A DNA stretch of 64,000 bases from Mytilisepta virgata (Eukaryota; Mollusca; Bivalvia; Mytilida; Mytilidae). Location: assembly GCA_028015205.1 (NCBI GenBank), contig CM051511.1:5518001-5582000 (forward strand). The letters are read 5' to 3'. Under the pieces are notes generated by a model that saw only the letters and a list, made by a program, of their open reading frames with translations, was not told where the DNA came from and made no database searches. Shown piece after piece: positions 56,015-64,000 of this stretch; the first letter of the stretch is position 1, and each line of letters starts with the position of its first letter. The position numbers were made by a program, and so were the translations under genes.

Positions 56015-57034
56015 TTAGACAATGTTTTCCCTGTAAATAAATTTGGACCAGGCTCTTATAAGGCTTCCCTTTGCGCCATATCCATGACTTGCAAAATACA
56101 TATTCATATCAGATGGTTCGATATAGCTGTCAAACGATATTCTATTTTCATGGAATACATTAATATTCAGCAAACTGGCCACAATACCAAGGTAAGAGTC
56201 GTCTATATGTACGTATTTCACATATGGAAAAGCATAATACATCCTTTTCACCACATTCATATGAGTTAAGACGGAGCCACCTCCAAGATAAGATGGCCAG
56301 AACCAGTATCTGTATTCATTGTATGATACATACCACTTTGATCCATCTGAACGTTTTGGCATGGACCATCCTAGCCTATATCCTGTCATGGAATTTTGAA
56401 GAAATTTCACATTTTCTTCATGAAGATATGATACAATATTTTTAACGTTTACAAAAAAATCGTCATCGGAAAATAGTATATATAAGGAACTGTCACAATT
56501 TTCACTAAGCCATTTGTATGTTGCAAGAGTCTTCAGATTGTTATTATCATAGTCATCTATATACCAGGCTTGAATAATGTCGTTATAGACTACACTTTCA
56601 TATTCTAACATAGTCTGTGTGTAATCCTGAAAACCCACTATAAACAGCACTTTAACATTACTGTCGGAGTAATTTCCCCATGTTGTCCGAATTGCCAGTC
56701 GCTGATCAAAATTTCCAACGTATGATTTCACAATAATCAGAAGTGATGGTTTATCATGGCCAGAGATAATCGAGCTACAACCAGATTTAGGTGTTAATGT
56801 AAAATGCATTTCAGTCGGATGCCAATTGGCGATATCTGCATTTGCAAATCCATTTCTTTCTATTTGTATTACGATTTCAGATATATTTTTCAAAGGCGAT
56901 ATGAAATTTTTATCAAAATATAAAATTGGTTTATTGTGACAATAAAGGATAATTAATAAAAACCAAATGCAGATTATATTTGTTAAACATTTGGATGCAA
57001 TGATCCTACGTTTCAGTTCAGTCAGGGATCTCAT
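56015..57034 (-). CDS. Beta-1,3-galactosyltransferase-like protein (glycosyltransferase family 31)
   Basis: An intact 339-residue frame from ATG 57034. A short basic cytoplasmic tail is followed by a signal-anchor at about 16-32 (CLTNIICIWFLLIILYC), so it is a type II Golgi membrane protein. Family-31 motifs appear in order: LLIIVKSYVGNFDQRLAIRT with TWG (98-120), VLFIVGF (129-135), YNDIIQAWYIDDYDNNNLKT (150-169), the metal-binding DDD in FSDDDFFVN (188-196), SKWYVSYNEY (232-241), YLGGGSVLT (249-257) and HIDDSYLG (276-283, where most members have EDVYVG). It should transfer galactose or N-acetylglucosamine from a UDP sugar in beta-1,3 linkage. The single-exon layout is normal for this family. 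The acceptor sugar cannot be told. DDS instead of EDV is a modest deviation. Confidence 0.9.
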   Translation of the reverse strand: MRSLTELKRRIIASKCLTNIICIWFLLIILYCHNKPILYFDKNFISPLKNISEIVIQIERNGFANADIANWHPTEMHFTLTPKSGCSSIISGHDKPSLLIIVKSYVGNFDQRLAIRTTWGNYSDSNVKVLFIVGFQDYTQTMLEYESVVYNDIIQAWYIDDYDNNNLKTLATYKWLSENCDSSLYILFSDDDFFVNVKNIVSYLHEENVKFLQNSMTGYRLGWSMPKRSDGSKWYVSYNEYRYWFWPSYLGGGSVLTHMNVVKRMYYAFPYVKYVHIDDSYLGIVASLLNINVFHENRISFDSYIEPSDMNMYFASHGYGAKGSLIRAWSKFIYRENIV

Positions 57035-58349
57035 CTTCAAAACAAATCCAGAAGTTATATTTTATCAAGCTAATATAAGAATCATCAAGGTATATTTGTA
57101 TATCACCTATCGACCAGAATCATTGTCAGTCCATTTCAGGATAACTCGTTTATTCAACTCAATATCCACAGTCCTAAAAAAATAAAAAATAATGATAAAC
57201 AGTTTTAATAAAGTTGACACAAATCTGTTCCAACATCCACTTGAAATTTTAAGTAATTTACTCATTTGTTCTCTGCTACAAATAAAATAATACTGTCAGC
57301 TCAGGAGGATTAATACCATCTTGTTATACACCATGTGTATTTTCATTAGGGTCATAATTTATTAGAAAATGCGAAGTTGAAATGAACCCTACGTGAATTA
57401 ATTTTATGATCTTTGATCTTTGACGTTGTGAAGAATGCATGTGAAGAAGACCGACTATTGGTTTACTGGTACAGAAGAGAAAAATCTTTTACACAAACTT
57501 TTGTACCCATCTTCATGAACTAAAGATATTCCTTACAGACTGATTTTCATATACCCTCAACACACTGTTTATGGGGGGTATAACAATATACCAGCTTTCA
57601 TAAAATTCTAACAATGTCGGAAGAATTTCATTGCAGAAGAGATGGTATAAGTTCTTTGTTCAAAGTAGCAAAATGTAAAAACAAATTTCCTCTACACATC
57701 TACACACCAGGATCTAGCAACGCATTAACTTTCATAACATATTTATATTATTGCTTTGGGTTTTGTTGACATTTTCGGTTGATTATTTAAAAGAAGGGAT
57801 CAACTCCCACAGACAAAGTTGACTATTTGGTAAACTGTTTAGGGCCGTTTGATTTTATTGCTTACAATATTTTGATGTTAAATGTTTTGGCTTTTGTCAG
57901 CAGTGTACCTGATGAGAGTTAATCCAGAAAAACGCATTTTATGGTATCCGAGTTTATTTAGCTAACAAACGATGTCTGGGAAAGTTTGGTCCACAACTCT
58001 GTAGAATGGACCGGAACATTCTACCCAGAAAAATGAACAACTGCTCACCAGGGTCTTACAATATACTGACTTTCATAAGCTCCCAATGAACCCCTTGTTT
58101 AATATCTAGGATTTCAATTTTTGTTTGGTGTTTAGAACTGCTGATGATACATGAATTGTTAAAACAAAATACATAAAAACTAGCTGTACAAAAAGTTGAA
58201 ATGTTGCATTTATTAAAAAAAAACTTCATAAAATATCTATATAATGTGTAGAAACCAAGACGTATTGTCATGCAGAAAAACAAGACCTGTCAAGAGCATA
58301 TTTAGTTCTCACTCGTGCATAGCCCTGTCCTTAGTTGGTTTGGGCTCTA
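57035..58349. other. Upstream of the galactosyltransferase, no gene seen
   Basis: Should hold the promoter and any 5' UTR exons of the - strand gene; none can be placed. Confidence 0.4.
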
Positions 58350-58490
58350 CATCTTTGGTCATTTCGGCATTTTTCTATTCAACGTCTTAGATAATTGAGT
58401 TGGGTTTCAACATTTTAGGCCCAGAACACAACCTATGAGTCGTAAATCGACAAGATGTGCACATCTTGTGCATGAAAATAAGTATCAGAA
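58350..58490 (+). repeat. Dispersed repeat, family B copy
   Basis: 'ttgggtttcaacattttagg', 'cacaacctatgagtcgtaaa', 'tcgacaagatgtgcacatct' and 'tgtgcatgaaaataagtatc' match the family B landmarks. Confidence 0.75.
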
Positions 58491-60533
58491 AATGTATTGA
58501 TCTCCTATTTCCAGTTTTAGTATCAAGGAAATAACCTCATGGTTTTAGGGGTAATTCATTGCTATCTTTGATGTACTGTATGTGCACATTAAGAAATTTA
58601 TATCACGAGTTGCGGTCAATGCCGAACATTTAGAAGCAATCTTTGATGCAATATCCCTATTCTGATATAACTCTTATCGCCTGGATATACAAGTATATAC
58701 AATATATGAAATGATATGCCAAACAGGGAAATCTTCTGACTTTTGTCGATTGCGACCATTCTAGTTGTATTTGCTCAGCTTTCCCTTTGTGCAATTGATC
58801 TAAATTAATTAAAGTGTGTACATGTCTGAGAATGAATGACATCGTAGATAAAACTCCCATTGAACTCCCTTCATTTTTATTTGAACTCCCTTCACGTATA
58901 TATATTTATTTTTCCGTCGATCAAGTGGTTTAAAATGGAGTTTTCCACATTTTCATCGGAGAAAAAACAAATAAAAATGTAATTTAAATAGTTGTTTGTT
59001 CTTTCAATTTATTTTCACGAAACAGAAATGAAGGAGGAAAGGCGTTCTGTGTGAAGGATAGACCGTGTCAGTTAACAACTACACTTTATGTTTGTCATAT
59101 TTCTTTAAAGGCATTCACCTATGACAATTCAGGTAGTCTCATTGAACAAATGTACACACGGTCAAGTACCTAAAAATTAAATTCCGTGCACAGGTAAAAA
59201 ATAATTAGATATACAATGCATATTTTTATCCAAATATACAAATAGGGATCATAATATCTTCAATAAAAACAAGGACCACAGTTAAGAAATAAAAACTGTT
59301 TCATAAATTTTTGTCCATTTTTGCTGTTTTGTTTATGTATCTGAGATATCGCATCCCATCCGAGATGTTTCCCTACATGTTCGGTTATATTATATTCTGT
59401 TGCAACTCCGTTGTAACCGATTGTTGAGTATAAATGCCACCGAATTTTATGCGTGCCGCATTTGTCTGATCCAAGTTGTGACTACATGTTCTGCTTCGTT
59501 CTAGATTTATTTTTTGTTTATTTTGTCAAGTTAAGCCCTATGTTTATTTGTGAATCATGAAGTTTTTTTTGTTCGTCTTTAAAAATCCTTACCTCACCGC
59601 TGCATGTTAATTATTTTACAATATCCCAGCGACTCTTCATCACACAAAATCTTAACAGATTCTAGTGTTTAAAAAATGATAAACTTTATAAGATAGGCTA
59701 TTATAAATACCTGTCAGAAATTCTGTAGTACTTTAATGTCGCTAAACAATCTATGTTATATTCTTCACACTGTAAACAGTCCTGTCATGCATCAGTTACA
59801 GTCCCAAATCCGGAAGTCTGGAACATTGATTTTTCTTCCTTGTAAATAAAAATATAAATATTGGTGATCGTTAAAAAATAGTTATACAAAAAAAAACAAA
59901 AACAAAAATTAAAAAAGAGACTCGTGGTGGATATTTGCATGGAACTATACTAAAATCCGTTTCTTGGAAACATACCTCATCAGACAGAATATGTTATATA
60001 ATAAAACAGGACAATTAGAACTTCAAATCTTTGGATTATCCTTAAATTGATATTAGAATGTATATTGTTTTGAAGTAATCCGGAGACAGTTTTCAAAGAA
60101 ATTTATTTATCAAAGTAAATGTTTAATGTAACACATAAATTCTGAAGAATGAAAGAACTAACATGAGATAATTATTGATTGCTTTACATTTATATTTTGA
60201 GATCAATATTTCAGAATTGTTAGAAATGTTAGAAATGTCCAGGATGAGAATACTGATCAATAAACTGTAAATTGAACGGATATGATATAAATGATTCATT
60301 AACCATTTCACGTTCTAATTATTTAAATAAAACAGATTTATGATTATGATTTTCTTCTTTTACAATTGTATGTTTTAATGAGATTTTTCATGAAAAAGAA
60401 ACTCAGGTGTTTATGGTAAAAATATAATTGTGTTAAAGATACAAAAATAAATAATTTAAACTTCAGGACTGTCACAAAATGTCAAATTGAATTTTAATTT
60501 ATTGTCCTTTCCTTAACTTTTTTTGGCTTTCAG
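58491..60533. other. No gene seen
   Basis: AT-rich. A short direct repeat 'gaactcccttca' occurs at about 58862 and 58883. The end of the stretch has a polypyrimidine tract and 'ggctttcag', which look like the end of an intron. Confidence 0.45.
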
Positions 60534-60616
60534 CTTTTAACCTTGAATCTGCTGCCAACAGTATACAGTTATTGTCGGAGTTAGATGATATCTTGTTTGA
60601 CCAGAGGAACAATTAA
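60534..60616 (+). CDS. Possible terminal exon of an unidentified gene
   Basis: After the acceptor 'tttttttggctttcag' one frame reads FNLESAANSIQLLSEL then DDILFDQRNN and TAA at 60614-60616. The acidic, leucine-rich end looks like a genuine C-terminus and the other two frames have stops. The next hexamer-like polyadenylation signal is not obvious. No upstream partner exon was found on the + strand between 57.1 and 60.5 kb, and the sequence does not identify a family. Confidence 0.4.
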
Positions 60617-61079
60617 GTGTTACCAAAAGTCGGAGGCTGAGGGCAAAGTTTAGGTCCGAGGGTCAAACAAAACAGCTGTTGTACGAGAACTCATTTAACT
60701 ATTTTGTTATTCCTTCAACATGTTTAATACAGAGAAAGGAAACATGAGAATTATCAACCGATAAAATTCAGGTAGGCGGTCAACAGATCACTGCCGGTCC
60801 AACCGTCCTAAAACTGTTACCATACAACAGTCACTTTATACAGAATAATGATAGAACACCTTAAAAACAGTTTTAAAAAATGTTACTCATTTTGTATTAA
60901 TAGAATTACATAGAGTAATATAGCGGTATAACAATTTGGGTAATTGTATCGGATTTCCACATTTTTTTTTACTTTTAACTGCCGATGAGACTATTGTTGA
61001 AATATAAAGTGTTTCCACATTTGAGTGATGCAATGTAGTAGTATAATTATAACCAACGAGTGGTTACCACAACTGATAC

Positions 61080-61400
61080 ACTTAAGTTCTAAAGGGTATG
61101 ATAAGCTCAGTTGCTAAATGTAAGAGCTCATTTGTTCCTACTACATATATATAAGTTCTGGGCTAAAAAAAGTAACTAGCTAAAACATTCCACTGGAACT
61201 TTCTGACTAGTTAATTTATTCCGGGTCAGTTAGTTCCATCGGCATAAAATAACAAGTTAAAAGTTCCTCTGGAACATATTACGTTTTACCTGCAATGTAG
61301 CTAAAACATTCTATTTGCTATAAATTATATAATCCGGATCATTTCAACTAGTAATAAATGTCCGGAACATTTTAGCCAGTTATAATATTCCTATTACATA
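61080..61400. repeat. Degenerate array of short palindromes (GTTCC-N3-GGAAC type)
   Basis: The words 'attccactggaac' (about 61188), 'gttcctctggaac' (about 61263) and 'gtccggaacatttt' (about 61360) recur among 'agctaaaacatt' and 'aactagtta' spacers. The same theme returns at 63735-63935. Confidence 0.55.
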
Positions 61401-61595
61401 ATACCGCCTATATTTTTATAGTTAATTTAATATTAATTATTAAAGTAATTTTAAGTTTTATGACAACTATTTCTTTTTAAGATTTTAAATTCATATTCAA
61501 CCATATGCTCACTCACCGAAAAAGCTTCACATTGTGTCTCGCTGATATTTTTGGATATACATTTGCAGAAAACCTGATAATATCATAGTGTTATG

Positions 61596-61730
61596 AAATG
61601 GGTATTTTCATATAAAGCCTTTATTATGTCCGAGTCGGTCGTATTGGGTTGAGGTCAACTATTCAGCTGATCGAGACCCAATACAACTGTACGAGGACAT
61701 AATACAGGCTTTATATAAAAATACCCATTT
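61596..61730. repeat. Foldback with about 55-bp arms
   Basis: Arm 61596-61650 ('aaatgggtattttcatataa', 'agcctttattatgtccgag') pairs with 61675-61730 ('gaggacataatacaggcttt', 'atataaaaatacccattt') around a 24-bp centre. Confidence 0.85.
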
Positions 61731-61844
61731 TTATGAAACCTTTATTAACTAATGATTTAAAATACAGTATAATTTATTAACCAATGACTTACAGTACATT
61801 ATACATTGTCTCATGTGTCTGAAACGAGTCATTAATACAGGTTT

Positions 61845-61950
61845 TATATAGAAAAACCGGAAGTGGTCATTAATACAGGTCTGACGAGGTGTCTAATACA
61901 GAAAATCCTATCTCAGACCTGTATTAATGACCAGTTCGGGTTTTATATTA
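61845..61950. repeat. Foldback with about 38-bp arms
   Basis: 'ccggaagtggtcattaatac', 'aggtctga' (to 61884) pairs with 'tcagacctgtattaatgacc', 'agttcggg' (from 61913). The first half also repeats 'cattaatacaggt' upstream at 61830. Confidence 0.8.
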
Positions 61951-62192
61951 ACTGGGCAATTTTTACTGTATTTTAACACATTAGTTAATAAATACATATA
62001 GTATATATCTATTACTAAATCGTAATAACTGCGTTCAATACACAAGACAGGTGAGTTATTTTCAATTTAATATTTTTTCAGTTGTTTTCAAAACAGGACA
62101 GAATTTTTTTAAAGTATTCAGTTGAGTTGTTTCCATATCATCTAAAAGTGGCATTTTTAGCTTGGATAAGAAAGAGTATTAAATATACAATA

Positions 62193-62411
62193 CTATTAGT
62201 TACACAGTGTGCAATTGTCCTAATACGGGAATTTATCGGGTCAATAAAATTCATATCGGGTGAGGACAATTGCACACTGTGTAACTAATATTGTCGGAAA
62301 ATATAAAATTTATTTTGACGAGCTTTAGAAACATGAGAAAACCGGAACTTTATCGAGCCTTTTTCTCATGTTTCGCAGCGAGCCCAAATAAATTTTATAT
62401 TTTCCGACAAT
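62193..62411. repeat. Two adjoining foldbacks
   Basis: The first pairs 62193-62220 ('ttagttacacagtgtgcaat', 'tgtcc') with 62264-62291. The second pairs 62290-62315 ('attgtcggaaaatataaaat', 'ttattt') with 62386-62411 and contains an inner pair 'aaacatgagaaaa/tttttctcatgttt'. The first right arm and second left arm overlap by a couple of bases. Confidence 0.88.
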
Positions 62412-62984
62412 GACTGTATTTTCTTTATCCTGGAATCCCCTTTTGATGCGTAAAATGCCTTAAAATTACGTTTGAAGTTGAAATCCAACTGCCGTGAAAA
62501 CGCGGGAAACGCCACGACGTCATCCGGTACATTCACTATGCTCCTGGGGCTCTTCATGTAAACAAGTACCAGTAGACTTTATTAGGTCACTAAAGTTTAT
62601 TCTACCCTTGTTATTAGACCTGAAAAAGATAGATTGCAGGATAAAAAATATGTTCTGTATGTTGATGACAACAAAGCTTTTTTTGGTGGTGATAATGATA
62701 GTGAAAAAGAGAAGTAGAAAACATGTAAATTTATTGCATTTAGATTAGTGAAAATTGTACTATCTTTCTGAAGTTGATAGCGAAAAGTGTCAGAAAACTC
62801 TTTAACTAAAGAAAGAAAGAACAGTGTAATAAAAAATTATCATAGCAGTCATTTAGGAACAAAAAACTTATTTCCTTGTTAAAATTTGGCTTCCACTGGT
62901 CTTAATTTCTATTCCCCCATAGTGTTAATGTAAAAGTGGTATGGGTGTATCGCATATATCGATTCCTATCATGTATATGTTTGT
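62412..62984. other. No gene seen
   Basis: AT-rich with a few short frames; nothing supported. Confidence 0.4.
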
Positions 62985-63232
62985 TTAGTTGGGGTTTTAC
63001 GCCGTTTTTTTAGCACATTTGGCTATGTCGCGGCTGCCAGTTTTTATTGGTGGGGGAAGTCGGAGTACCCGGAGAGAACCACCGAAACTCGGTAGGAAAA
63101 TTGGTCAATTTAGATCGGAGTCGAACACACCCCGCCACAGGTGAGTTTCGAACTCGCAACCCCAGTGTTGACAGGCTAGTGATAATTAGTAGTTATGACG
63201 AACTGCCTAGACCACTCAGCAACCGAGGCCCC
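62985..63232 (-). mobile_element. tRNA-derived SINE
   Basis: On the - strand it begins with a tRNA-like head ('ggcctcggttgctgagtgg', then 'tagg.agttcgtcataac'). A B-box-like 'ggttgcgagttcgaaact' follows, then a body with 'gttcgactccgatct' and 'ccaccaataaaaactg', ending in 'acggcgtaaaaccccaac'. It is a retroposed polymerase III transcript, not a tRNA gene. A diverged truncated relative lies at 16500-16700. Confidence 0.8.
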
Positions 63233-63277
63233 TCATGTATATGAAAAGGAACAACACGCTGATTGTTGTTCTTCGTC

Positions 63278-63613
63278 TTAAGGGACGAGATCAAAAGTTC
63301 AATGTAGGATAAAAAAACTTAATTCACATAGTTTTTTCACTGACCCCCCCCCCTTACCTTAATTTGGGATAAATTGATTGACCAATATGGGCATATGCTT
63401 TGAGAGTATACTTTTTGTATTATGGGTCCTGTTTTTCCTCAACAATGTATGTTTGTTCTGTATATTGTCTTTGACATTACTTGAATCCGTATTTTTCAAT
63501 CCGAAAATCGATGTCGAATAACAAAACTTGCAGCGATTTTTACCCCCCACCCCACCCCAAACTATTTGAATTAAGTTTTTTATCCTACATTGATCTTTTG
63601 ATCTGGTCCCTAA
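63278..63613. mobile_element. MITE family D, copy 2, with an internal insertion
   Basis: Ends match 51360-51600 ('ttaagggacgagatcaaaag' and 'cttttgatctggtccctaa'). After 'gggcatat' (about 63398) it carries about 100 bp absent from copy 1, resuming at 'aaaatcgatgtcgaataaca' near 63505. Confidence 0.9.
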
Positions 63614-63734
63614 GGTCGTTCAGGTAGATTTGTACTAATTGGACAGTCAGGAAATTTAAGGTATATGTGGGAAGAGACACCTGTCCCATTGACAAACAAT
63701 CAAACGTAAACAAACTACAAATTTGAATACAAAT

Positions 63735-63935
63735 AATTTTATCATAACACAGTAACTAGCTATAATCACTGATAATGTTCCAGAATTGAAACCACTAGAT
63801 ATTTTGTTCCGGAACTTTATAACTGTCACCAGAACAAAGTGACTTGAAAAGTCACAGGGGAATTAAATATCTAGTTAAAAAGTTCCGGTGGAACAAACAG
63901 ACTGTTACACTAGTTTTCCGGTACTATAAATCCAT
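63735..63935. repeat. Second region of GTTCC-N3-GGAAC palindromes
   Basis: 'atgttccagaattgaaac', 'ttgttccggaacttt' and 'agttccggtggaacaaa' lie between 'aactagctata', 'aaccactagatatt' and 'atatctagttaaaa' spacers, the same vocabulary as 61080-61400. Confidence 0.55.
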
Positions 63936-64000
63936 ACTAGTTTCATTTACTGTTATTATAATAAAATTGCCGAAACAAAATATCTTCCTTAAGCATCAAG

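Overview
The window reads as nuclear DNA of a marine bivalve, most likely a mytilid mussel. It is AT-rich, genes are sparse and intron-containing, and there are many short interspersed and foldback repeats. The recognisable proteins fit an invertebrate animal: a receptor-type guanylate cyclase tail, a USP5 tail, a RING-less B-box/NHL protein and a family-31 galactosyltransferase. The taxon is inferred from gene and repeat style; no species marker was seen.

Host genes are few. On the + strand, two terminal exons of a guanylate cyclase lie at 4594-4685 and 5879-5971. A frameshifted gene fragment, tentatively PARP14-like, lies at 18731-19777. A USP5 penultimate exon is at 32609-32726, with a damaged last exon at 35380-35512. 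A small unassigned terminal exon is at 60534-60616. On the - strand there are two apparently intact single-exon coding regions: a B-box/coiled-coil/NHL protein (46866-48530) and a beta-1,3-galactosyltransferase-like type II membrane protein (56015-57034).

Most of the rest is mobile DNA. Two tyrosine-recombinase retrotransposons are present, both on the - strand. One (about 21.5-26.8 kb) is decayed and carries a zinc-knuckle gag, RT-RNase H and a broken recombinase. The other (38849-44131) is a nearly complete DIRS-type element. It has 138-bp inverted terminal repeats and an internal complementary region built from both of its ends, and only a few frame breaks. It sits inside a larger DNA transposon (37069-45210) with 17-bp terminal inverted repeats and a 4-bp GGTA target duplication. 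LINE fragments occur at 28-28.7 kb (reverse transcriptase) and 30.6-31 kb (endonuclease). tRNA-derived SINEs lie near 14.9 and 63 kb. Many MITE-like foldbacks are present, some with TTAA ends.

Three arrays of diverged 140-180 bp tandem units (31.3-32.4, 33.6-34.9 and 36.0-36.5 kb) flank or fill the USP5 region. A 45-copy CA microsatellite and several poly-C or poly-G tracts are also present.

No bacterial-type system, CRISPR array, canonical tRNA or rRNA gene was found. The most informative structures are the nested DIRS insertion, whose ends allow its circular-junction core to be read directly, and a repeat family built around GTTCC-N3-GGAAC palindromes near 61 and 63.8 kb.
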